From: Sycobia sp. Sy_11
Lineage: Eukaryota > Arthropoda > Insecta > Hymenoptera > Epichrysomallidae
DNA length: 64,000 bases
Direction: 5' to 3'
Assembly: GCA_018907035.1 (NCBI GenBank)
Contig: JACCIC010000206.1
Location: forward strand, 329,001-393,000
Part shown: piece after piece, positions 24,246-36,471 of the stretch
Numbering within the stretch: the stretch's first letter is position 1
Layout of the letters: the number at the start of each line of letters is the position of its first letter
The notes under the pieces: generated by a model
Databases searched by the model: none
Told to the model about the DNA's origin: nothing
What the model saw: the letters and a program-made list of their open reading frames with translations, nothing else
Program-made: the position numbers and the translations under genes

Positions 24246-27200
24246 TCAGAACCTCATGGTCTTTCTGAAGAAGCGTTTGAAAAGAGAGAAAATGTTTAAG
24301 GTTGCCTTAAATACATGATGGTTGCGTACTTTGGCCGGGTAGAGGAAGGTGACCGCCTCGGTCTCGCCCTGCTGGGACTTGGCCAGGCACTTGTAACCGT
24401 CCATGTCCTCCCAGACGATGTTGGAGATGACGAGGTCGCCGTTCGGCTGTACGGCGAAGCGGGGATCCGCGATGCGGTTGCCCTCGCTGTTGTACCAGTG
24501 GACGTGGGGCCGCGGGCTGCCGCTCGCCTCGCACGGCAGCACCACCGTCGAGCCCATCTCCGAGAAGTAGAGGGGCCGGTGCCGCGTGATCACCGGGGCG
24601 CGCTGCTGCTCGCCGAGGCACTCGGCGCCGGACGACAGGCCGGACGTGCCGTTCACGCCTGTAATGGAAAAATCGGGCGGTCGGGGAGAGGGGGTGGGGA
24701 GGGGGAGAAAAAAGTCATCGGTCAGTATATAATGTGTGTGTGTATATATATATTATATCAGTGCGAGGGAGCGATGGGTGCGGCATCCTCCTGACAGAAC
24801 GGTACCGACCGGATTTCTTTTCCCTCGTTCGCGCGATCTCCGGCGCTCGCGCGCGTTAATTCGAAGCCGACGAAGCGGCGCAGAGCCGAGGTGCAGAGCG
24901 CGCTCGCTTTGGCTGTTGTTAAATCGGCGCGAGTGTCATCAGCCCGATCGTCGGCGCGGCATACGGACCGAGGCGTTCGGGATTCGCGGACGCGGCTACG
25001 CCGTCCCGGTGCGGGCGATCGAATTAATTTTAGAACGGATGCTTGCACCGCTTCAATTGTTAACGCCTTGACACTCTTTCGGAGCAATACACGAGATTCC
25101 TTTGATTTTATTGAAAAGCCGGCGAATCTTTCGGAGGTTATCCGATACACGTATTTATATAGAGTGTCCGTAGGTCACATACATATATCTATTGGTAGAT
25201 ATGTAAGTCCCAGTGTCAGCGATATAATTTATATTAACAACTCGGATTTCTTCTTTTCTGGAACCAATCGTCGAACGCCTACTTCCGTAAAGTCGTGCCG
25301 AGCATATAGTTAACAGCCGTTGTAAAATTAAAAAATCCAAACCTTACAATCAATTATATCAAGGCTTAAAAAATCGCGATACTTGCAAATACAATGCCTC
25401 TTAAAAGTTATTTCAATGTCAATTTCAAAATAAAGAATAGATTCTAAGTAAAATGATTCAAGAATAAAAGAAATAATGTTAAAAAACTATAAAATTCGTA
25501 CGAAAATAGCAGATGTAAAATGATTTCCAAGTTGTAAATCTTATTAATTATTCCTTGCGATTGTTTCGTTCGAAAAGAGTTTTTTTCTAAGGTTTTCGTT
25601 TGATTATTAAGTTTGATGAATTCGAAAAAGTTCCCGATCTTGTTACAATTTTGAAAAAGTGCCTTTTTGCAATAATATTAAATATTCCATACTTTCGCAG
25701 AAAATGAAAAAAGTAAGATTATAAACTATCGTTGGCCGAAGTAGTAAAAGCTTCGATATGTTTATTATCGTTAAATGCCGGATTTTGTCGAGAAGGCGAG
25801 GCCGAAGTCAACGACTTATGTTCAGGAACTCGATTTTTCAATGGCTAAAATTAAGCTTATTGTGTATGCGTGTGTGTGCGTGTACTATACATTATAGATT
25901 TTGGTAGAAAAAAAAATGGAGTTTTTCGCAGAATATATAAATAAATGATAAGTTATTGTAAAAAATCAGAGTGAAAATGGTAAAAAGTAACGTGCTATTT
26001 GAATTAATTAGAGGACATTGACAAAGTGTGACGTAGTTGCCTTCTATTTGTCTATTTGCATCGACTAACGATTTCGTTCGAACCACTGCAACTTTCATCG
26101 AGCAAGTTCAAAAGCACGTGCGCGGCGCATTTCGGCGAAGCCGCACGCGCCCGTAACCGTCCGATCGGCAGCGATTTTCGTACAGAGCGCGCTACGGCCC
26201 ACGTGGAACGATCGCGATTTTTCGGCTTCGCAGTCAAATGAGCCTGTTATTTTTCGCGTTTCAACGAATGCCGGACAACGGAGCTCGATCCGTTACATGC
26301 ACGAACGTGGCGTTGCATTCCGCCGGCGAGACGCATCGTCTGCTCTCGAACCGGTAGCGGTTTCGGCGCGGTTTTTTTTTTTTTTTTTTTTTTGGTCTCC
26401 CTCTTTCTCTCATACACTCTCCGTCTCTCTTTCGGCGTGCGCGAGCTATAAAGGGACGAAGAGAAGCAGGGGGGGGGGAGGGGCGAGAGGAAAACTCGTG
26501 GTTAACCGACTTTCAGGAGGATGCACGCGAGGGCAAATTTTTTCTTTTCTTTCGTAGATCTGCATAGGTCTGTGTATCGTTCAGAATTAAAAAGAAAATA
26601 AGGTGTGTGTGTGTGTATATATATCTGTATCTGTATAAATAGGCTTACCATCGACTTTAAGTACAGTGGGCTGGGATATGACCATCTTGTCGCCGGACAC
26701 GCCGACGCAGTGGATAAGGCCCTCGTCCTGCGGCGTCAGGCAATCGATCACCAGCTTGGACTCCTCGCGCGCGATCGCGTTGTACGGCACGTCGGTGACG
26801 CTCTCGTGCTCGAGCTGCTTCACCTGCGAGCGAGGAGCAGAGGCGGCAAAGCCGCGTGAGCATTGGGCCGGGCACAAGCTCCGTATATATACAGATTAAT
26901 GCAACGAACACGTACGCGTGCACGGCACTTACCTGCTTGCCGGGATTCTCCCCCATGACCCAGTAGATCCGTGGCGGCGGGCTCCCGTCAACTTCGCACC
27001 TCAGCTCGAGCCTGCGCCTGTAAGTCACGGAAACACGGCAAAAGTCAGTTTTTTGACTCTTTTTATTTATTTATTGATTTTTTTTTTTTTTTTTTTTTGT
27101 TTCTGACTTTTAAACGTCGCGGTCGACACCGCCTTGGTATTCACCCTCCCGCCATCACTCTATAAGCTCTCTATAAATGAAAATCGAATCGAAGACGCGA

Positions 27201-27502
27201 TCGTCCGATCAGGCGCATCGGGCCGTCTCGATCCGAATCCGATCGACTCACCCCCTGGGCAAACTGACGTAGCTCTTGGGGCTCTCCTTGATGGCGACGT
27301 AACGGTCCTGCTGGCCCCGGTGGCCGCCGAACTCCGGCGTCCTCTGCTCCTGCTGATAAACGACGTCCGGGTCCTTGTCCACCTCCTGCTCCACGTCCTG
27401 CAGGCTCCGGCTGTAGCTGAACGGCGCCGCGCCGGGCAGCAGGCACAAGAGGAGCGCCGTCGTCGCCGCGAGCATCAGCGCCGACGTGGTGCCGGCGCCG
27501 CC

Positions 27503-27538
<36 letters not shown>

Positions 27539-27559
27539 TGGATGTCGCCGTGGGTGCAT
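24246..27559 (-). CDS. ImpL2: Two-immunoglobulin secreted protein, ImpL2 family
   Basis: Exons in coding order: 27559-27252, 27017-26933, 26823-26649 and 24658-24246. They are in frame with GT-AG sites and give 326 aa. After MHPRRHPL comes a run of 13 Gly (9-21), then a hydrophobic signal-like segment (27-46). Ig domain 1 spans about 88-188 with Cys110 and Cys170. Ig domain 2 spans about 212-296 with Cys232, Trp244 and Cys280 and the motif NGDLVISNIVWEDM. Domain order and this motif match insect ImpL2, which binds insulin-like peptides outside the cell and damps insulin signalling (known for Drosophila; inferred here). Extra Cys159 and Cys203 are present. After YPAK299 the frame runs 27 more residues to a stop at 24246. 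A GTACGC donor-like site at 24329 could end the coding exon earlier, so the C-terminus is uncertain. The start was chosen because an acceptor (cctttgcag) abuts this ATG. Third positions are strongly GC-rich. Confidence 0.9.
26371..26392. repeat. Poly-T tract in ImpL2 third intron
   Basis: Run of about 22 T on the plus strand, inside the 1.99-kb intron 24659-26648. That intron otherwise holds no recognisable feature apart from short GT tracts. Confidence 0.9.
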
Positions 27560-27874
27560 CTGCAAAGGGACGAGATTTAGCAAAGAGTGAGGGCGCGGGC
27601 TGCGCTCTCCCGCGTGGTCCGTCCGTCCGGCCACCGCCACCAGCGCGCCGCGGCCGCTGCCTGCTGCCGCTGCTTGCTGCCGCCGCCGCCGCTGCCGCCG
27701 CCGCCGCCGCCGCGCGCGCAGACCCGCGGAGGAGCTGCAGCGGCGGTGGTAGGAGCGTAGGTGGCCCGGCCGGCGCGCACTGACGTTATTAATGCAGGGG
27801 GAGGAGGCGCGCGTGCGAGAGGCGACGGCGGCCAGTCGCGAGCGCGGTCCCTCCGACGGGCTGGGCGCACTCAC
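27560..27874 (-). other. ImpL2 5'UTR intron
   Basis: On the minus strand, GAGACG|GTGAGT at 27875/27874 forms a good donor and cctttgcag at 27571-27560 a good acceptor directly before the ATG. This gives a 315-nt intron in the 5'UTR. The upstream exon would begin somewhere beyond 27875. Confidence 0.6.
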
Positions 27875-28380
27875 CGTCTCCGAGTCACAATCGCGATCCA
27901 GAGAATCCGATCCGGTGTGTACGACGGTCTGTACGGCTCTTTGCCACCGCGTGCGATATAGATTTTTGATACTCTATTATCTACGTGTGTGTATGTATGT
28001 ATGTATGTATCTATGTATGTTTGTACGTATATATATATATTTATATGTCTCTCTGTGCGTTCGAGCGTCGCTGCTGGTGCCGCGCGCGTCGCCGGGAGCT
28101 CGTCAACTGCGCGTGTATCGTAGCCGCGGGTCTCTCCTCGCTGGCTCCTAATGTACGAGTCGCACTTTTATTTTTCGGTCCTGTGAAGGAAGCGGCGAGG
28201 TCGACTGGTGAGCCAAGTCTTGCCGGCGGCTCATTTATACGTTCAAATGCAACAATCGTCTTCTCCCGTTTCCTTCCGATTGGCCTTCGAAATCGAGAGT
28301 GGGGGGATTCGTTTCCCCAGCAACTAATTCGATTGCCCGAGCGGCGCGGCCGAGTCGAGCCGTGGCGCTCTCGCGTGCGC

Positions 28381-28428
28381 GCGCTCGCTCGCTCGCTCGC
28401 TCGCTCGCCCGCTCGCCCGCTCGCCCGC
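28381..28428. repeat. (CTCG)n repeat
   Basis: About twelve GCTC/GCCC tetranucleotide units within the CpG-rich island. Confidence 0.93.
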
Positions 28429-28810
28429 GTATATAACGCCGCGCGCGCGCATATAGCCCTCTCGCCGGCGCGAGAAGAGCGAGCTCCCGGCTCTCTCGGT
28501 CCCTCTCTCGCGCGCCCGTGCGAGCGCGTGCTGCAAAGAGGGACCGGGGCCGCGCCGCGCGACGCGGAGACGGACAGGCAGACGGACGGATAGATGGATA
28601 GAGATTTAATTGCCTAGAAAGAACGACATTCGTGCGTTTCTTTGCAATATCTTAAAATCCATACGAATACACAGAGCGATAACAGTTCGATTTTTCGCTT
28701 GTTTGGTTAAGGAATTTACACTTACTAAAAAGTGTGAGGGAGGGGGCAGCCGGCACTAGAGAGAGAGAGAGAGAGATCTCGCGCAGACTCGTGGTGCTCG
28801 CATACTACGG

Positions 28811-28845
28811 CCCCTCCCTCCCTCCCTCCCTCCCTCCCTCCCTCG
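28811..28845. repeat. (CCCT)n repeat
   Basis: About eight CCCT units. Confidence 0.93.
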
Positions 28846-29280
28846 CTGTCTCCCCCCCTCTCCCGCTCTCTCGCTCTATCTCGCGCGCGGCGGCGTGCGC
28901 GGACTGCGGAGAGTGCGGAGGGCATCGGGCGCGCGCGTGTGCGAACGAACCCCTTCTTGGTCGCGCGAGGCGCACGTGCGCGCGCGGCGCGATCCAAATT
29001 CGGCCTGACTTCTCGGAAAAGCACACGGCGATTTCGACAAGTTGCAAGGCAATCGATCACGCCGCGCACGAGCCTCTTCTTCCCTCCTCCTCCTCCTCCT
29101 CGGGACCCCCTCCCTCCCGCGCCCGCTGCTCGACGTATCTATATCCCGCGTATCTCTCTCGCGCTCTTTCTCTCTTTCTCGGTCGCTTCTTTCAAGGCGA
29201 GCCTTTCTTTTTCTTCCCCGTCTGCACCCCGCTCTCCTTCCTCCGCTGCTCGGTCGTCGTCGTCGTCTTGGTCGCCTTCT

Positions 29281-29314
29281 TCCTCCTCCTCCTCCTCCTC
29301 CTCCTCCTCCTCCT
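29281..29314. repeat. (TCC)n repeat
   Basis: About eleven TCC units. Confidence 0.93.
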
Positions 29315-29877
29315 TCCACCGTATTCCTCGGCTTCCGTGCGTTGCCGTCGTCGTGGTCGTCGGCTACGTCATCGTCGCGCGTTCGTCTGCCGGAGGAGGA
29401 AGAAGTAGCGCCGGGGCGGCCGGTCGTTGTCTCCGGCGCGTGCATGCATATAGCTTTTATTGCTCCCCGTCTCCCGCAGACGGAGAAAAAGAGAGTCGCG
29501 CGCCTCTTCTTTCTCGCGTTAAATTTAACGCGCCGGAAGCTCCCAGGATGACAAGTCGCGCGATACTTCTCCCTCTGCCTCCCCCCCCCTGCCCCCTGTC
29601 CCCGATACCCGCGGCAGCAATGATTGCACGCTCCCGGGCAAGGGCTGCGGATATAGATGTAGAAGAAGAGGCAGAGTGCTGCTCGAAAAATTCCCGATGT
29701 AACCACACGTGGTCGACGCTTGTACGTGTGCACATATATATAGTTATATACCTATATAGGCGCGGATCGAGGGGCGTTTTAAGGCTGGCGAAGGTGGTTT
29801 TGTGGCGAGAGAAGAACGGTGTACGGGTGTACGCCTTTTTTTTCTCATTCTCGGAACGGGCGGAGAGGCGAGCGTTG

Positions 29878-29915
29878 TGTCGTCGTCGTCGTCGTCGTCG
29901 TCGTCGTCTTCGTCG
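29878..29915. repeat. (TCG)n repeat
   Basis: About eleven TCG units with one change. Confidence 0.92.
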
Positions 29916-30699
29916 CCCGTAACGATCCCATACGCGAGCCGATCTCCTTGGGTCGTTGCGTCACCGTGACAATGCCGTGCTCGCGCGGGGACCGGATCGC
30001 AAGAAACTGCCGCTGTCGTCGTCGTCGCTGTCGTCGTCGTCCTAGACCCGGCACGCGTTCGAGCGATTGAGCGGCAATCATTGGTCCCTTTCCTCCGTAC
30101 CTATCGGCAAACGATCCGTCACGTACGCCACCGATCGGGCCGGATACGCGCGAACACCCGCGCCTATTGCCCGTACGCGCGTATACATCATGAATATTTA
30201 GCGCCGACCGACTCCTCCGCGTCTCACGCTTTCGCGCGGCTCGGCGAATGTCATCCTCCCGTTCCCTCGATTTATTCGCGTCCTCCCGAAAGGATAAATA
30301 AAATGAAAAAAAAAAAAAAACAAAATAAAAAAAAATTCGTCGATTTCCAGGATATAGAGATAGACAAAGTCTGTGATTTGTTTTTTTTTTTTTTTTTTTT
30401 TTTATGAGATTCATAGACAGCGGCCAATTCGATCTAACGATCGTCCTAAGTTATAGGAGCGCGAACGATCGCTAATGCATTTTAATAACGTCACGGCCGA
30501 GGAAATCCCGAACGGTTTCGTCAGAATTATATATTGCGTTTTATTTTTCGGTGGACAATCCCGCGAGCCGTGGAAATTTTTTTTTTTTTTTTTTTTTTTG
30601 ATTTGTGCCCCGCGGCTTTCTCCGCTCCCCCGGCTCGCGGGGCGGAGAGCGGCGCCGCTACCCGTCTCCGTCGATTGATCGGCCGCATATGCTTGAAAT

Positions 30700-33619
30700 T
30701 ATGGTTAATTATTAAAATACCCTCTCGGATTCGCCGACCGAATTTCAACGGTGGGTCCTTCTAGCATTTAAGCGATAATCGTTCGGCGTCCCTATATATA
30801 CGTTTGCGCGTGAGTGTGTGTATGTGTCTGCGTGTGTGTGCGTGCGCGCGCTTACAAGTGCCGCGAGAGAATCTACACAGAGCCAGATTCATCTCATTTT
30901 CATTTTATTGAATGGAATGAATACTTTTTATTGTGTTACTGCTGCTGAATTATATATTAATTCTCCAATCTGCGATCCTTTTTATATTCTCTGTCCGCTG
31001 AGACCTATATAAACTCGGAGAAACTATATTAAATTATGACCAAAAAATCTGACGTCTCTATATTAGTGTCCATAAGAAAGGAATGCAAAGCAAATTTACA
31101 TGTGATCTACTTTTCAAATAACCTCGACGTGAATCACCATTGATAATTTGTAAACTTTTTAAACCTGCGCATTTAACCCATTTCATTTGCCATTCATTGG
31201 ACGCATACTTATTAACTATACTGGCTTTATTGGTAAAAACTAGTTTAAGCAAAGCAAATGACTCAACCAGCCGTTTAGATAAAAAAAAAATCAAATAAAT
31301 TATCAGACTGACCACTAGTTAATGATATTTGTACAAAAGAATTCTACACATTTAATAGTGTTCGAAACGCTGGACAATGTGAAACCTATATACGTGACAA
31401 CATATTAATGAAATACTTAATTATTAACGTTGTAACTATGACATACACATTTATTCCATTGGGTATTATTTGTTTCATTTCATTAAATGTATCGTAGACG
31501 CAGAAAATCGTGAAATAAAATTACTATAATATCTTCTAAGAAGAAGGAAACAGTCAGAAATGCGATATAAATATTATTAAGAATTTATTACATTTTATTA
31601 TAAATGTAATAACAATCGATATAGTGGACATTTCATAGTACAGTTTAGTCATTTTTCTCACATGGGTGACTGAAAAATTATAAATATGGCAAAAAAAATT
31701 TCTGCCGCGTAACTTATCCATAAAAATCTATAGTTTCTTGGGTATACGTAAAAATTATGAAAAATTTTTAAAAATCAATATAGCGTTGTATTTTCTGAAG
31801 AACAGTTCATGAATCAAGAAATAACTATAAGAATCGCACGTTCATATTAACCAAGGTTTAACTATTTGAAGATTTAATTACCGACTTATTATGGGTCTAG
31901 CATTATCTATAAAATTGTCAGTATCAATAAAATCTTCACTTAATCATATTGATATGATAAAACATGAATAATTGAAAAATATAAACTACTTTATACACGT
32001 ACGAATATTGTTTTAAAAGAATGTTCCAAAAGGTCCAAATTCATGTCCCATTATATGAGCAAAACTTAATTTTAAGAAAGTAAATTAATCGAATAAAAAG
32101 TTCGCATTACTTAACAATAATTCCTAATATATATTCATTTAAATAAAAATTTGTTATAAAACAAGAATATCACTAGATCAGAGGTTACAGTTAGTTATAG
32201 GACACATAGTGCCTATATACAAATGCAATTACAATATCCCAATAGATAACTTGCGCTCTGTCGCAAATAATAGTCATATTTGAATATAATCGCTTTTTCG
32301 TGAGTTATTTTTTATTTTAATTGTCAAATTTGAAATGTGACATTCAATATAATCGTATAATATTTTTTTTTAATCCATGACAATAGATATTTTCTTATTA
32401 TATTTTTTATCGTTGTCGTCGTTTTTGGACACTGAGAAGAAGATGCCGTGAATTTTCAGTAGTGACCAATATGGTCCGCATATCGCGCGCTAACTCTTTG
32501 CAATGTTTTAGAACCTAAAATAACGCTCTAATAGTCCGTTTGCATTCCGATATTGTTCATATATTATTAGTTATAAGATTAACCTCAAATATTTAACCTA
32601 TTTCATGTCAGAGGAATTTAATTTCTAAGAATTTCTTACACTACTGGCATCTACTGGCATTACATTTGGAGGAAAAAAAAACACTTTTCAAGCAGGAAAG
32701 ATTATTTGTCTCGCAAGTATGATCTGTTCTCACAAGTATATTCTCGTTTACATAGTCATTTTTTTTAGTATTCAGTCGATATTACATGCGTTACTGGATG
32801 ATTCCTAATTTCTATTTGTACAAAGGACGGGCATAAAAAATTGCACGTTTTCAGAGATACGTAGATTCAATTCTTATTTTTCTTTAAATAGTATTCGTTC
32901 TTCGATTTCGTTACTAAAATTGACGTTTTTCATTAAAATACTTTGGAATATTTTGATCATACCAAATAGTTTAAGTATAAGTACAAAGGACCATATCTTA
33001 GGAGTGCGTCAGAGCGTTGAGTCCAAACAGTTTCAAGATTTATTTTGCTTGTAATAAGAGTTATCTTGCTGAGTCTGGACCCAAATCTCTTGGCCAATTA
33101 TCGTCGCCTCTCTTTTGTGAAGGAATTTTTCCTTTAAAATTTACAATTTTATTTCCGCGAAAAATTACAGTTATCAGTCGTAAATTGGGATATTCTACGC
33201 TTTAGACATTAGCGTTTAATAATCTAAAAAATTAACGCGGCGACGCCATAAAATGTATATAGAGACGTTGAAAATCTATCAAACTATTATATTTAATCAA
33301 TATATTTAAAAGAAAAAACAATATTATATCAGATTTTTACTATGCATCGCATAAATTTCACAAATTATTCAATCATTTTTTTACATGGTTTACCATTTTC
33401 TAATGCTAATAAAACTGATAGATAATGGTAACACAGATAAGAAAAACTTCTATGACGAATATTAACGCAAGAGACGGGACATTCTTAAAGTAGACGAAAC
33501 GTGTACTGGATCATTTATTTGCGTATTCAATCGTGACAGTCAAAATAAGCGATTAACATTTCAGTTCAGCACGATAGGAACTGATCACAATCTGCGTAGT
33601 CTGCGAAATTCAAGTAATA

Positions 33620-33680
<61 letters not shown>

Positions 33681-34200
33681 CTCTAGCGTTATCTCGTCAA
33701 GACAAAAATTTTAATAACGGATTTCTTATATTAAAGCTTCAGCCTATAGGAATAAATTAAAACCAAAATTATCAGCTGCAAATGACTTTGCAAATCAATC
33801 TATTGATTGCTTCGAAAAAAATAACTAAAATCCAGCTTAAGTCTATACGTCACAGGGATTGAGACAAAATATTTATTTTCTATAAGGTGGCCGTTAATCC
33901 GTAAAAGACCAACCAATGATGAAAAGCGTAGATAGAAGTTTATTTGAACAAAAACGAAATCTTGGACTTTGCTAGTCATGGTATTTGAACGTCCCGGTGA
34001 CACAGTCAAGAGACTGAACAAAGATAAAAATTGTCTAGGGCAAATACTTTCTATATATATATAAATAAAAGGAAAATTTAATAAAAAAATTGCCAATTCG
34101 TCTGATCTACAAAAAGGATGCGGGCTCGACAAGCGAAATATGATCGTTTACGAACGTTAAAGAAAAAGGTACTTCAGACAATCGAGCTCGCAATCGACAG
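30700..34200. other. AT-rich gene-free DNA
   Basis: Composition drops sharply after about 30.9 kb. Only the (AT)n array at 33623-33676 stands out. No exon-like sequence was found on either strand. Confidence 0.65.
33623..33676. repeat. (TA)n microsatellite
   Basis: About 27 TA units. Confidence 0.97.
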
Positions 34201-34216
34201 CCGTATCAGCCGAGCG

Positions 34217-34243
<27 letters not shown>
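34217..34243. repeat. (AT)n microsatellite
   Basis: About 13 AT units followed by two AGTTAT units. Confidence 0.93.
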
Positions 34244-34247
<4 letters not shown>

Positions 34248-34299
34248 TATAGTTATATAGATATCACGAAATTCGCGATGAGATCGGAGAATATTAAGA

Positions 34300-34367
34300 C
34301 GAAAAATAGAGTTCGTCGAACGAGAGTTCCGGCGCACATATTACGGAGAGTAAGAGAGAGAGAGAGA

Positions 34368-34425
<58 letters not shown>

Positions 34426-35020
34426 AGCGAGCGAGGCAGGGAGAGAAATTTGATGACGGCACACGCGCCGCGCGGTATAAACTCGTCATGAATCTCGCGC
34501 GATGCGGCACACATATAGAGGCATCGGAGAGCGCGGTAATTATATCCGCGCGCATCGGGCGCGGGTGCCTATCAAGGCCCGCGCGGACCGCCTCGTCGCC
34601 GGCGTATCGCCTATGAAGCTCGGCTCCCTGCGCTCTCTTCCTGCCTCGCCGTTCCCTCTCCCCGCCCCCCTCCGCCTTTTTACCGGGACTATATCCGCGG
34701 ACCGTCCCTGACGCGCGCGCCCGATGCGCCTCCGAATCCCCGGGCGGCGCGTTACTTTTTCTCTTATACCCCCCCGGCCCGCTCGCTCGCTCGCTCGCTC
34801 GCTCGTATGCTCTCCCGCGCGCCTCGTCCCGGCAGTTTTTATTACACCTGGGCGGCGAGTAATGCAGGCGCGTTCGCCGCGCGAGCGGGCTCGTACATCG
34901 CGAACTCGACGGCGGCTCTCGCAAACCGGTGCCGAGGAGTAAAAATGTGCGACGGAAGAGAAAAAAGGTTGAAGAGGCCGGGGGGGGGGGATAGGTTGAA
35001 CGATTAAATGCATATAAAGC
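34300..35020. other. CpG-rich islet
   Basis: About 0.7 kb of CpG-dense DNA beginning with the GA array at 34353-34428 and containing a GCTC run (34780-34805). It is flanked on both sides by AT-rich DNA. No recognisable coding sequence; a distal promoter or enhancer is possible. Confidence 0.45.
34353..34428. repeat. Long (GA)n array
   Basis: About 75 bp of GA with a GG interruption near 34371. Confidence 0.95.
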
Positions 35021-36420
35021 GAGAGATTTAAAAAAAAAAAAAAAAACTTTTTGCGCGATTTGCTTAATTTGTGATTTGTTTGGGGGCAAAAAAATGAGAG
35101 AGACGAGAACCAAACAAAAAAAAAAAAAAAAAAACGTCACCACGATCGCACGACAGAAGTTGAATCGGATAAAATCAAGGCCACGGGGGGAAAACTAGAA
35201 GAAGGCGATATATAAAAATAGCGTAAAAAAAGAGAGATTCCATTCAAATTCGTCTCAAACGATTTAAATTCGAGGGTCAGTTTCAATCTGCAAGTAACCA
35301 GTTTCTGCTCTAGACGGTAATTCCATTCTAGACGGTATATATACAATTCGTGCCGGCGCGGGCGGTGAAAATCAAAGAGTCACGCGCGCTCGGTTACGCG
35401 CACAAATTAAACATATGTATAAATAATTTCATGTATCACCGTTAAGTAAACATAGATCGTCTATATAATGACTGATATTGTCATTATACCACGATTAAGC
35501 GCTCCAATTAATTTTATTAATTTAATTAACACTTTATTAAGCCTATTTCTTTCGTGTTTGCACACGTGTGAACTATGAACTTTTAATTGACATTCTATGA
35601 CAATATAATATACGTAAATATTGGCATTGTTCTAAGGAGGACAAAATCTATTGATTTGATCAGCTGATTTGTAAATAGTTGCCTTAATTTTCATTGAAAT
35701 CGAACAGCTGTGATTCGCCTAAGGAATATTATTTACCTGAGTCAATATGGATTAATTTATACATTTTTGAAGAAAATGAATAACGTCAAATTAATATAAA
35801 AGCCTATATAGAATATGAAATTTTTAATGCTGTAAAGTCTTATTAGAATCGTTAATCACCATTTCAACGTTTCATCCAAGTGGCTGTGCACCTGAGCAAT
35901 CAGCTTACGCCATTGAAGCCATTACTATATATACATAAACGTGTGCAGTGATCTTTTCGAGCTTGCTCAGACTACGGTATTTCTACTATAGGCGATGATG
36001 CAATGATACTTGATTAACAGTAACGCCATTCAAACCTTTATGTATACATGATTGGTGGAATGGATTATTAAAATTGATAAAAATTTGAAAGAAAGGAAGA
36101 GCGGTTCTGCAATACTTTCAACGGTTCTTTTATACCTGCGACGTAATAATAGACAGTAACCTCGCGTCGAAAGAAACGAACGCTCTGTAGGAAATTGCAT
36201 CAGCCATTATGCAAACCTCGAGATTTAAGGAAAGTATGGTTGCGCTCCGAAATAATTTTCATTTTAATGTTAGACAATCACTTTGTTGGATAGGAAGATC
36301 GTGTCGGCAAGACGTAAGAAGAAGGATTAACTTTAGTTCGTATTCCTGCATTTTTCATAATTCATTCAAAAACTTCAGGTCGCTCGTGTCTGCTCTTCCA
36401 GCTGCCCCTGGACTAGGGGT
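35020..36420. other. AT-rich gene-free DNA
   Basis: Two poly-A tracts (near 35031 and 35118), then ordinary AT-rich sequence. An 8-bp inverted pair, CTGAGCAA/TTGCTCAG, lies at about 35892-35970. Nothing else is recognised. Confidence 0.55.
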
Positions 36421-36430
36421 GTTGTCTCTG

Positions 36431-36471
<41 letters not shown>

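Larger units (their letters stand above)
27875..30700 (-). promoter_or_regulatory. CpG-rich island upstream of ImpL2
   Basis: About 2.8 kb of very CpG-dense DNA with CTCG, TCCC, TCC and TCG repeat runs and poly-A/poly-T tracts near 30.3-30.6 kb. It likely contains the ImpL2 promoter(s). A second donor-like site on the minus strand (CTTTTTA|GTAAGT, about 28730) could end an alternative first exon. Long open frames on both strands encode only Arg/Ser/Pro low-complexity sequence and are not called. Confidence 0.5.

Noticed and set aside
28725..30070. Several 80-330 codon frames on both strands
   Set aside because: Arg/Ser/Pro/Ala low-complexity products of CpG-rich DNA. Overlapping frames on both strands are equally open, so composition explains them.
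34253..35143. 296-codon minus-strand frame
   Set aside because: Contains poly-Phe, Ser-Leu and Arg runs from homopolymers and the GA array; no recognisable protein.
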